NCBI GenBank assembly: GCA_003260075.1
Contig: QLIY01000597.1
Span: forward strand, 37,813-101,812
DNA from: Phallusia mammillata
Lineage: Eukaryota; Chordata; Ascidiacea; Phlebobranchia; Ascidiidae
Direction: 5' to 3'
DNA length: 64,000 nucleotides
The notes beneath the pieces were generated by a model that searched no databases, had not been told where the DNA came from, and worked only from the letters and a program-made list of their open reading frames with translations. Shown here piece after piece: positions 48,593 to 59,800 of the stretch (positions are counted from its first letter, which is position 1; every line of letters begins with the position of its first letter). Made by a program: the position numbers and the translations under genes.

Positions 48593-48838
48593 GTGATATT
48601 ATTTTATTATTAATATAAGTCTCGATCCCAGTAGGTGTAGGTATGACTACTCGCTGCATATTTGACAACCTTTGGTTTAAAGCAAACATAGTCAGTCATC
48701 TAGTTGAACAGGAGCGTATGTGTAACATTGCAGTTGTAATGTGAATTGTATAGCGTATAGTAGGGTCAGCATGTGGGGACTGTATAAAGTGCACTTATGC
48801 GGTCTACGCATGTTGATATTACAACTTTTTTATTAGAA
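48378..48838 (+). repeat. ~90-bp repeat on both sides of the last GPCR exon
   Basis: About 48378-48470 (GTAGGGTCAGCATGTGGGGA...CGCATGTTGATAT) recurs at 48750-48838 with several substitutions. There is no G tract between them; the terminal receptor exon lies in the ~280 bp separating the copies. Confidence 0.75.
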
Positions 48839-49020
48839 ATGTATAGAAAATGTCAACTGTGCTGCTTGACTAATTAGGACGCAACATTAAGTGAAAGTTA
48901 AGGCTGATATCTTTTAACTTGTCGTTTAGTAATCCACTTATACCGATGCTGCTGTAAATAGCAAGCATGGTGTTGGTTGTTTTTGCATGTCCACTTGATT
49001 GTTTTGTGTTTTCTGTAATC

Positions 49021-49254
49021 CAGGGGTCGGCAACCTTTTTGGCACTGCGGACCGTTTTTGAAAGTGAAATTTTATCGCGGACCGGTCTTCAAGAAAACTA
49101 CATATATTTAGCGATGAAACGCCTCAATTAGTTTATCATCCCCGGGATACATGGCCAAAATGTTTTATAGCATTTAACCTGAAAAATTATACGGCCCGGT
49201 AACAAACTCTTCGCGGACCGGTATCAGGCCGCGGACGTCGGTTGCCGACCACTG
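49021..49254. mobile_element. hAT-type MITE, 234 bp, perfect target-site duplication
   Basis: Ends CAGGGGTCGGCAACC and GGTTGCCGACCACTG; flanked by CTGTAATC at 49013-49020 and 49255-49262, a perfect 8-bp duplication. The interior is rich in GCGGACCG. No coding capacity. Confidence 0.88.
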
Positions 49255-49262
49255 CTGTAATC

Positions 49263-51929
49263 AGCATCCGTATATTTGTGTGTTTATAAACTGTTTTTTT
49301 TTGCTCAAATGACGTTTACCGAACCAATATACTGGGTATAGTTTCTTTGCCGACGTGATTCAAGCAACTCCGGTTTATTTCCACCAATCAAGTCTGGAAA
49401 GGATTACATTTCAGGGGTAAATTGTGATAAACTCTATAGTAGATGACAATTAAATGAATAAAGGTAATGAAATAGATTAATGCGAACTAAATTCAAAATC
49501 CTAGTTCTGATTTTAATAAAGTAGTATATTGCTAAAGGCTATTATGGGTGCACACTGTTTTAGCCGGTAGCTGTAAGTTTAGTAAATAGTTTAATGCAAC
49601 AGTTTGTGGACTAGTATTTGTTTAGTCTGTTGTGTATTCTTGTTTCAGTAACAAATCTAAGTTCTGTTTGAGGAAAAGAGTATGATGATCACACAACTAC
49701 GGACATTTATTGAATACGGACAATACGTCAGAGTGGATTGATGACGTCATGCCTCTCTCTCCCCTTAAACTTGCAGATAATAACTGGATTGTGCTTTTGC
49801 TTTGGCGCTTTTGTGTGGTTTCGTAAAATAAAATTTCCTTTTGTGTTTGTAGATCAATATGCACATATGTTAATCGTATTTGTTTAGTGTAAGTTTGTTG
49901 TTGTACTTTTATAGATCTATGTATTTATTGATGTAAATATGTATGTTATACGTTCTTCACTATTGTGTTTTTATTGCGTTCGTTGTAAATTTAGAAGTGT
50001 ATGGTATAGTTTCGTTAGCTATTCGGTGAACTATGTTTTTTTAGTGTATGGCTTTTATTTTTTTCGTTTATTGCTTCGTTTACCATAAAACATAGACAGG
50101 CAGTTCAGTTTCATAACGATAATCATCATCCAATCACAAGTTTTGTTATGTTTTACTCGTCTATATATATTGCAGTGTTACTTAAAGGGCGCACCCGTCT
50201 ATCGTTAAATCAAAATTTCCCAGTGCACTGTTAAAAACAACATGCCAAGACGGCCCTGATATTTAAATAATCATCGTTCAGATGAAGTTCCTTTGTGCAA
50301 AATGTTTATAAACTAGTAAGAAACCTGATGAAGTATTAGTTGATTTAAATTGTAGGCCTCTTAATCTTCTTATTCAAATACTATGAAGTGGGTCGTGATC
50401 GCTCGGGTTGATTACACTATTGGATGTATGTTCTTCTCGCCTTAACTGTCGTATTGTGTATTTTTGCGTAACTATTTCAGTTTGGCCCCATCAACTGCCT
50501 AAACTTTACTAACTGAACTACCGCGATTGGTTTTGAGGAAACATTTTTGGGTTGTGGTTCTGCAGTTTCCTTTTTCGTTATATTGGCATCCCTGTTTTCC
50601 TTGGACTTAACTACTAGGTACAACATATTCACCAGGTGGTTTTATAACCGGTGGGAACTATGTATACCAGCGAGCACGACCAAACACTCTGGTATGTTTC
50701 TATCTCAACTTTTCGTTACATCCACTGAAACCTATCCAGATTTGACGTTGTGATGTTATCCGAGTCTTCTGCATATTTCCAGTCGGGGCATGGGTTTAAA
50801 ACACGGCGTAAAATTTGCAGTTTGAATAACATTTGGAGGTCGAAGGGATCAGTATGAATTCTGCGGGTTTAAAAGTCAAATTTCTGAAGCAGATTTGTAG
50901 TTTTACATGGTCCTACAGTACCAATAAAAGATACACTATATTGTCGTGGTTTGGTTCCTATGTTATAGGCTACATAATAAAAAAAATGTCTGACAGTTTT
51001 AGCGGTTGAAATTTAGTAGTCAAGAAACAAAGATAAAAACATATAAGAGTAAGATGTAATTTTAGTTTGATGGTTCAATGTTTTCAGGAAAAAATGTGGC
51101 GTAAGGCATTTCTGGCTCTGACAAACAAGTAGCCTTATATAAAATCACTATGTTCAAGTTCGATCAATAAAAATGTGCTATTCCCCTGACATTATTGGAT
51201 TGGCTTGTCTGACCTTGAGCAACAAAGAGTTTGAAAATATGTTAATGGCGGTGCTGTATGAACCCACAATGCCCTTTTTACTGGACAACTTTGAACTTCC
51301 GGATGGACGATGGTTGGTGTGCAACAAATGCACTCGCTATCTCTAAGAGAATCTTGAACTAACCGCAAACGATTCATTTGGTTGTTAGCCTCCGCGAAAT
51401 ATCATGTTGTTAGTAAAGTGACATAAGCCTACAAGAAAAAATGAAATGGACATTATTAGTATTCTCTATATTGTGCTTCTTTGTTTACCGCTGATCAATA
51501 TCTGCAAGTAAAATTTTGTGGAGAGTTTTTCTGTGCACAGTTTTAATCGGCTATAGTGTTGCGATCTAAGCTTTGGGAGAAATGACTGACTATGTCTTAA
51601 AGGCTAATATGTTTCGTGTTTCGGTTAATCAATTTGAGGCAAAAAGTTGAAATCTACAAAAATGAGGTAGCAAGTAGTGAATGCTGCAGTGTTATTCCAT
51701 ATTCATATGTTTTCATTCCCAGATGTTTGGAACATTTTGACTTGCCCTGAAGCTTAACCTAACGTAAATGTTGGTCATTTTTATGTTTTTTTTGCCCCGC
51801 TGCTCTTAAATGTGTCGGCCAAAAAAACGCTTAGACCCGATGCTTGCGATGCACAATTCACTTCACACGCATCCAAACCGGCAACACGTGCCCCTATAGG
51901 CCTTCCGGCAGTCTTTTTTATTTCGTTTT
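49263..51929. other. Intergenic, no gene recognised
   Basis: AT-rich. TGACGTCA-like GATGACGTCAT lies near 49741. Short open frames look random; no splice-bounded coding exon stands out. Confidence 0.35.
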
Positions 51930-53980
51930 AGCTGCAGGCAGGAGATCTGCCATAGGTGCGCACTCGGTGCTAGTTTACATTACATTTGTTTAGCAGTGAC
52001 CCGGAGAGCTGTAGTAGTCTCTTGTGTGTGTTGAAAGGTTATGCTAGCTGATGTTATGTCAGATGTTTTGTTTTTATCTAGCTATAGTAGGTTGCAACAC
52101 CTAATTATCTCTGCTTATTTAATCCGGTTTAGGGTGTTCTAGTCCTAATATAATTCTGGATATTATGTTTCTGGATGCTCCTGTAGTTTGTACTTTTGGT
52201 ATAAAGGGCTGTAGCCTTGATGAAATGCTGTATGTAATGTTTCTATTCCCTGCAAGCTGTTCAGTTTGGATACAGAAACGAATGTTTAAAGCAATCTGGA
52301 ACTAAAGTAGGAAATTTGAAATAACATTTTGCTTATACTATGTAAGAAACTATATCCTTGGTATTTACAACCAAGTAGTATTTATAGAACGTATTGATAG
52401 GTTCTTTCAAATAAAATGTTTTTGCGGTTATTTGGGATGTTGGTTTTATAAGCAATACTAAGTGATTGACTGGTTAATGCGTCGGATGTGCTTTTTTTGA
52501 CAATGTTGCTAGCTGACAGTTTTTACTCTTTTTGCTTAAGTAGATTTTTTTTTCTTTTTTGCGGGTAATCGTCTTTGCTTACATCCAAACTTATTTTCAG
52601 TTTATGGGTTTAAATATAAGTTAAGTAATGTGCACAAACAGACATTTTTTTCATACTTACAAACTAGACAAAAAGTCTTTGGTCCAACGTGCACAGCATG
52701 TTTGGTAGCTTGTCTTTGAGTGGTTTACCATAAATAAATAGTACACCATAGCGTTTTTAATAATCATTACGAATTGTTGGTTTCGAATTGCTCGTATTTT
52801 CCTCCGCTTGAGGGCAGTGTAAGTTTTTTTAAAGTTGAGTTTGAAGCTGAAAAATTCGAAGCACTGGTTAATGATATGGCAAAATATGATTGGGATTGAG
52901 AACTCGTATCTGGATTTTACATGACTATTATAAAAAGCGTAAACAACGACGATTATCTTTAAAATACATACCCCTTGTACATTAAAACAACATATATAGG
53001 AAACTGTTTAACTATTGAGATTTAGTAACCTGGGTTTTGTCTCAAAGGCGATTGGTGTTGTTGCAAGTTACTGACTGCGAAACTTGAGAATTGCGACCTT
53101 GGTGGTATAAATAGTTACATAGTAATTTCGAGGAAGGCTGGTTGATACTTGTACTGACATATTTTGTGTGCACATACATAAAGCTAAATTAGTTATACTG
53201 GTGTAAGAACTTTACTCTGGAATCTACTTCAAAACCACTATTAGGCAATTACTGTTGACGCAGCTTCTTTTATATTTTAGGCAACGTAGCAAGTTTTATG
53301 AACTATTTGCAGATTTACACCACAAACAACAGAGAAGGATTTACATACATCAAAAACAACATAGAACCTAAACGAAAATTTGAGGTCAAAGTCAATTTGT
53401 TTGTGACATGAAGCGCCCAAAGTCACGGAGAGGCAAGTTGCGTTGATATTTCCAGTTTTGTTTATTGTTGACTATTTTTTTTAGTTTGGTTTAATAGCTG
53501 ATACATTTTTGGTTTATTGCTTTCTATTAAAATAAATATATAGCACGAAAAATTTAAAATTTGCTTGAACAGGGTTGATGTTTATTTTTTCGTTTCGTTT
53601 TGTTTACTCAGCCGCAAGCACAAGACGTGCTGCAGGTGCTCGCGCTGTTTCAGCTAATTGTTTCGCAGTGAGTCAGAGAACTGCAGTAACCTCTTGTGTG
53701 TGGTAAAAAGTGTTGCGTGCTGATGGTATCTTAGTTTTTGGCCAGCAAGTAAGCTACAATAATTAAACCTTTACTGATTGTATCTGGTTTAGCGTGTCGT
53801 AGTTTGCAATCTTAGTTGCTATGTTTTCTGTAGAGTCTGCTGTTATGCATTAACTGTAACTTATTTGATAGCTGGTGCTTTAGTCTTGATGGATGTGATG
53901 CTGGTCTGATTTTTTCATTACCTTCAAGCTGCTCTTGTTGAATATAGAAATAAATAACCAAAGCACTCGAGAATGAAGGT
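51930..53980 (+). repeat. Diverged ~370-bp repeat pair (51930-52330 and 53620-53980)
   Basis: Both contain, in order, GCAGTGA, CTCTTGTGTGTG, GCTGATG, a GGTTTAG.GTG word, TAG.CTTGATG and CAAGCTG.TC. Similarity is patchy, so this is an old duplication or two members of a repeat family. The ~1.3 kb between them shows no gene. Confidence 0.55.
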
Positions 53981-54766
53981 AAGAAATTAAATGAACAAAA
54001 TTTTACATGTGAAAGTAAAACTTTTTCTGTTAATACTATTTTATTAACATGTGGATTAGTTTGTTTACCTTTTATAACAGATAAGATAGCATTGGATTGT
54101 ATGTAAGGAGGTGTTTGTGTTAGTTTTGTTACACAACCTGGTGTTAGCAAGCAGTTTCCCCTGTCTCTGCCTGTCCTTAGACATTTTCTTTTTCTGTTTA
54201 TGTTATTTAATACAAGTTAACAAAAAGCCTTTTTGAAACAATTTAGATAAAAAACTTCTTTGTACATATTTTGAGTGACATCAGCTTAAATATTGAAACA
54301 AAAGTGGCAACGGCACTATATTCATAAAACGCACCGGTTAATTATATAGTGAATAAAATGATTGGGCGAAAAAAATAGGTAAACTCTTGCCTGCAAATAA
54401 ATATGCATTGGCTGTTATAATATAGATTTAAGACAACAAAGTGGTGGTTATTATTTTATTTTTTGTGCGTTTAACAAATAACGAATTCTTTAACTAAGAA
54501 TTTTGGACTGAGAGGCACAATCTGCGATGCCGGCAAGATTTGTGGCTTGTTTGCATTGATGTATTGTGTAAGGATATAAATCTAAAAGAGTTTTTATCGT
54601 GAACCTAAGGTAGGCATTTTTTCGCGAAACTGCCTTCAATCAAGTTATAAACGTCCGGTAACAAATCCATCGAGAAACAGCATTAATGACCCCTGCCATG
54701 TACAAGTCCTAAATATAGTTATTTGCAGTTAGCATAGTCGTTCATCTTCTTAGTGTTACCGCTAAG
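53981..54766. other. Intergenic, nothing recognised
   Basis: No supported feature. Confidence 0.35.
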
Positions 54767-55024
54767 TTAAGTCGTCCATTTGAAAATTTTCTGAATCCCA
54801 TAACTCTCCACATTCGGCTCCTGCTTTGGGGGGTTGTCGTTTGGTTCCCCATGTGCGAAATTTGTGTTGTTTTCTGTCACTGGCACACCGTCGATGTATT
54901 GCCAATTACCCTCCTGTTTAATATCAGACATTCCGATCCAGTAACTGGCTGACGGATGGGGCGGTAAATTGTTGATGATAGCACTTGTATATAAAACACC
55001 GCTTTTGCCAAAACAAAATTGCAC
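54767..55024 (-). CDS. C-type lectin-like domain exon (partial, 1-nt frameshift)
   Basis: The minus strand encodes LYTSAIINNLPPHPSASYWIGMSD, then EGNWQYIDGVPV, TNFAHGEPND and a run of prolines: the WIG, GxW and EPN-type loop motifs of the long-loop region of a C-type lectin domain. After a six-base C run (plus strand G at 54829-54834) the frame continues as an unrelated tail, while the next frame reads AECGELWDSENFQMDD, the expected following strand. One base is therefore missing in the homopolymer, by error or mutation. The EPN motif suggests mannose-type specificity in characterised lectins. Upstream CTLD exons should lie at higher coordinates, but I could not find them, and the final conserved cysteine is not seen. 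Secreted or membrane status unknown. Confidence 0.7.
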   Translation of the reverse strand: MQFCFGKSGVLYTSAIINNLPPHPSASYWIGMSDIKQEGNWQYIDGVPVTENNTNFAHGEPNDNPPKQEPNVESYGIQKIFKWTT

Positions 55025-55162
55025 AAATTAAAAGTTTTGAGATAAGAAGTGGAGTATAACATTAAATGTAGAGTCAGTTAGAAGTGTGGTTTCTTTTTTC
55101 TATTATTTTAATGATTCGCCTTTAGCTCGTTTTTTTTACTCCCTGCTTGCACGAATCGACAG

Positions 55163-55170
55163 TATATAAA
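55163..55170 (+). promoter_or_regulatory. TATA box (TATATAAA)
   Basis: Lies 47 bp upstream of the ATG at 55210, a plausible spacing for a start site near 55195. Confidence 0.35.
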
Positions 55171-55209
55171 GCTAAAGTGTCACCTTACTTGCGAATCGTG
55201 GCGTTTCTC

Positions 55210-55736
55210 ATGACCCAAGCAGCCAAATCACATCCCAATGACTGGCAATATTTTCTGGCGTCTTCTCAGTTTATTGAAGTTAGCACAAACAAGCGACCAA
55301 AGGTGAAATAGTGCGGGTTTTCACATCTCCTTGTTTTTCGCCTCAATCTCCGTCTGACATACTCGTGCACTTTTTTCGTTATTTTGTGGCAAACTCAGTG
55401 TGTAAAATATTTTAAGGCCCGCGACTCTTGCAAATAAAAACATATTTAATGAGTTAATAGAGTAAAGTTGCGAAAGGGGAGCTTCTCTTTAAAATTGGCA
55501 GAACGTAATGTCACATTTTTAAACAAAATAAAGATTATAATTTTAATTAAATCCAAGCTTGTGTTTAAAACTGAACTTTTAGATTGGTAAAATTTAAAAC
55601 AAACAAGAGTTATATTTCTTCGCTATACCACAGGCGCAATCACATCTGCACCAACAACAAGTATCACATCACTTCGCTCAAGGTTTACGGAAATTGACAC
55701 AAACTTTCAGAATACAGACCAAGCAGGATACCACGA
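55210..55736 (+). CDS. Tentative two-exon start of an unrecognised gene
   Basis: ATG at 55210 opens MTQAAKSHPNDWQYFLASS... to an in-frame GT donor after 55302 (31 codons, phase 0). A second open stretch, 55634-55736, has an AG acceptor (CACAG) and a strong GTAAGA donor and would continue AQSHLHQQQVSHHFAQG... in phase 0; a second frame of this exon is also open. The C-type-lectin exon lies just to the left on the opposite strand. No family recognised, no further exon found before the satellite array. Coding status is uncertain. Confidence 0.28.
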
Positions 55737-55959
55737 GTAAGAATTTATACTGATCTTTTCAAGTTTGCAAAAGTCGCTGTTAATTGCATTTTACCCATCG
55801 GGGATCGGTATGAGACCATAACAGTTTAAATTGCAACTTATAATATTCCGGCAGAAACCGATCAAAAAATGTTTCTTTACTAGAATTGTAAACTTCGCAA
55901 ATTCAAAAAAGGCGCAAAGCTATTTTTCAGGACAAATCCAAATGTCATATTTTCGGTTG

Positions 55960-56110
55960 CAATCAGGGAGTCGAATCGCTTTTCATATGGATTTAGGTCC
56001 GGTTCGGGTTTACTTGGTTTTGTTTTTGAGGGTTCGGGTTCGGTTCAGGTTATTAAAAATGTATATTTTCGGGTTCGGGTTTCGACAAATTATCCGGTCG
56101 GAACCGGTTT
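55960..56110 (+). repeat. Low-complexity GGTTCGGGTTT-rich stretch
   Basis: Repeated, imperfect GGTTCGG / GGGTTCGGGTT words on the plus strand; not the TTAGGG telomere repeat. A short match to the satellite (AATATTCCGGCAG) precedes it at about 55845. Confidence 0.55.
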
Positions 56111-56204
56111 ACGGTTTTGAAAGCGGTTTAAATTCTCGTTCGTTTCAATTTAAGACTACCGGTTATCTACCTGGCCTTATCAAATTTCCAAGTAACCCAC
56201 CCAA

Positions 56205-56731
56205 TATATTCCGGCAGTAACCCACCCAAAGTTGAGATTTTTATCGATATTTAGTTTCGCGAGATCGAAAACGGCTGTAAGGCTATAGCCTTTCCGTCGG
56301 CTTTTCAATTCCAGTTCAAACGTTAGCTGTCCGAATGCAATATCAACCCATTGGGGGTTCAGTAGGAGGCCATGGGCGTATAGAACCTATTTAAAATTCG
56401 AATATTCCGGTAGTAACCCACCCAAAGTTGAGATTTTTATCGATATTTTGATTTCGCGAGATCGAAAACGGCTGTAAGGCTATAGCCATTCCGTCGGCTT
56501 TTCAATTCCAGTTTAAACGTTAGTTGTCCGAATGCAATATCAACCCATTGGGGATTTAGTAAGAGGACATGGGCGTCTAAAACCTAATTAAAATTCGAAT
56601 ATTCCGGCAGTAACCCACCTAAAATTGAATTTTTCATCGATATTTTAATTTCGCGCGATCGAAACCGGCGGCACGGCTATAGACTTTCCGTTAAATTTTC
56701 AAATTCCACTTTACATCTCAATTTTCCGAAT

Positions 56732-56827
<96 letters not shown>

Positions 56828-59800
56828 AANAAAATACGAAAATTCCGGCAGTAACCCACCAAAAGTTGAGATTTTTATCGATATTTTAATTTCGCAAGAT
56901 AGAAAACGGCTGCAAGGCTATAGCCTTTCCGTCAAATTTTCAAATTCCACTTTACATCTCAATTTTCCGAATGCAATATCAACCCATTGGGGGTTCAGTA
57001 GGAGGCCATTGGCGTCTAGAAACTAATAAAATTACGAATATTCCAGCAGTAAGTCACCCAAAATTGAATGTTTCATCGAAATTTTAATTTCGCGAGATCG
57101 AAAACGGCTGCAAGGCTATAGCCATTCCATCGACTTTTCAATTCCAGTTCAAACGTTAGTTTTCCGAATGCAACATCAACCCGTTGGGGGTTGAGTAGGA
57201 GGCCATGGGCGTCTAGAACCTACTTGAAATTTGAATATTCCAGCAGTAAGTCATCCAAAGTTGAGATTTTTATCGATATTTTAATTTCGCGAGATCGAAA
57301 ATGGCGGCACGGCTATAGCCTTTCCGTTAAATTTTCAAATTCCACTTTACATCTCAATTTTCCGAATGCAATATCAACCCATCAGGGGTTCAGTAGGAGG
57401 CCATGGGCGTCTAGAACCTACTTAAAATACGAAAATTCCGGCCGTAACCCACCCAAAGTTGAGATTTTTATCGATATTTTAATTTCGCAAGATAGAAAAC
57501 GGCTGCACGTCTATGGTCTTTCCGTCCAATTTTCAAATTCCACTTTTCATCTCAATTTTTCGAATGCAATATCAACCCATCAGGGGTTCAGTAGGAGGCC
57601 ATGGGCGTCTAGAACCTACTTAAAATACGAAAATTCCGGCCGTAACCCACCCAAAGTTGAGATTTTTATCGATATTTTAATTTCGCAAGATAGAAAACGG
57701 CTGCACGTCTATGGTCTTTCCGTCCAATTTTCAAATTCCACTTTTCATCTCAATTTTTCGAATGCAATATCAACCCATCAGGGGTTCAGTAGGAGGCCAT
57801 GGGCGTCTAGAACCTACTTAAAATACGAAAATTCCGGCCGTAACCCACCCAAAGTTGAGATTTTTATCGATATTTTAATTTCGCAAGATAGAAAACGGCT
57901 GCACGTCTATGGTCTTTCCGTCCAATTTTCAAATTCCACTTTTCATCTCAATTTTTCGAATGCAATATCAACCCATCAGGGGTTCAGTAGGAGGCCATGG
58001 GCGTCTAGAACCTACTTAAAATACGAAAATTCCGGCCGTAACCCACCCAAAGTTGAGATTTTTATCGATATTTTAATTTCGCAAGATAGAAAACGGCTGC
58101 ACGTCTATGGTCTTTCCGTCCAATTTTCAAATTCCACTTTTCATCTCAATTTTTCGAATGCAATATCAACCCATCAGGGGTTCAGTAGGAGGCCATGGGC
58201 GTCTAGAACCTACTTAAAATACGAAAATTCCGGCCGTAACCCACCCAAAGTTGAGATTTTTATCGATATTTTAATTTCGCAAGATAGAAAACGGCTGCAC
58301 GTCTATGGTCTTTCCGTCCAATTTTCAAATTCCACTTTTCATCTCAATTTTTCGAATGCAATATCAACCCATCAGGGGTTCAGTAGGAGGCCATGGGCGT
58401 CTAGAACCTACTTAAAATACGAAAATTCCGGCCGTAACCCACCCAAAGTTGAGATTTTTATCGATATTTTAATTTCGCAAGATAGAAAACGGCTGCACGT
58501 CTATGGTCTTTCCGTCCAATTTTCAAATTCCACTTTTCATCTCAATTTTTCGAATGCAATATCAACCCATCAGGGGTTCAGTAGGAGGCCATGGGCGTCT
58601 AGAACCTACTTAAAATACGAAAATTCCGGCCGTAACCCACCCAAAGTTGAGATTTTTATCGATATTTTAATTTCGCAAGATAGAAAACGGCTGCACGTCT
58701 ATGGTCTTTCCGTCCAATTTTCAAATTCCACTTTTCATCTCAATTTTTCGAATGCAATATCAACCCATCAGGGGTTCAGTAGGAGGCCATGGGCGTCTAG
58801 AACCTACTTAAAATACGAAAATTCCGGCCGTAACCCACCCAAAGTTGAGATTTTTATCGATATTTTAATTTCGCAAGATAGAAAACGGCTGCACGTCTAT
58901 GGTCTTTCCGTCCAATTTTCAAATTCCACTTTTCATCTCAATTTTTCGAATGCAATATCAACCCATCAGGGGTTCAGTAGGAGGCCATGGGCGTCTAGAA
59001 CCTACTTAAAATACGAAAATTCCGGCCGTAACCCACCCAAAGTTGAGATTTTTATCGATATTTTAATTTCGCAAGATAGAAAACGGCTGCACGTCTATGG
59101 TCTTTCCGTCCAATTTTCAAATTCCACTTTTCATCTCAATTTTTCGAATGCAATATCAACCCATCAGGGGTTCAGTAGGAGGCCATGGGCGTCTAGAACC
59201 TACTTAAAATACGAAAATTCCGGCCGTAACCCACCCAAAGTTGAGATTTTTATCGATATTTTAATTTCGCAAGATAGAAAACGGCTGCACGTCTATGGTC
59301 TTTCCGTCCAATTTTCAAATTCCACTTTTCATCTCAATTTTTCGAATGCAATATCAACCCATCAGGGGTTCAGTAGGAGGCCATGGGCGTCTAGAACCTA
59401 CTTAAAATACGAAAATTCCGGCCGTAACCCACCCAAAGTTGAGATTTTTATCGATATTTTAATTTCGCAAGATAGAAAACGGCTGCACGTCTATGGTCTT
59501 TCCGTCCAATTTTCAAATTCCACTTTTCATCTCAATTTTTCGAATGCAATATCAACCCATCAGGGGTTCAGTAGGAGGCCATGGGCGTCTAGAACCTACT
59601 TAAAATACGAAAATTCCGGCCGTAACCCACCCAAAGTTGAGATTTTTATCGATATTTTAATTTCGCAAGATAGAAAACGGCTGCACGTCTATGGTCTTTC
59701 CGTCCAATTTTCAAATTCCACTTTTCATCTCAATTTTTCGAATGCAATATCAACCCATCAGGGGTTCAGTAGGAGGCCATGGGCGTCTAGAACCTACTTA

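Noticed and set aside
49735..49750. Additional intelectin-type CRE site (GATGACGTCAT)
   Set aside because: It is far from any lectin gene and its flanks do not match the array flanks.
55960..56110. Telomeric repeat
   Set aside because: The words are GGTTCGG-like and irregular, not TTAGGG.
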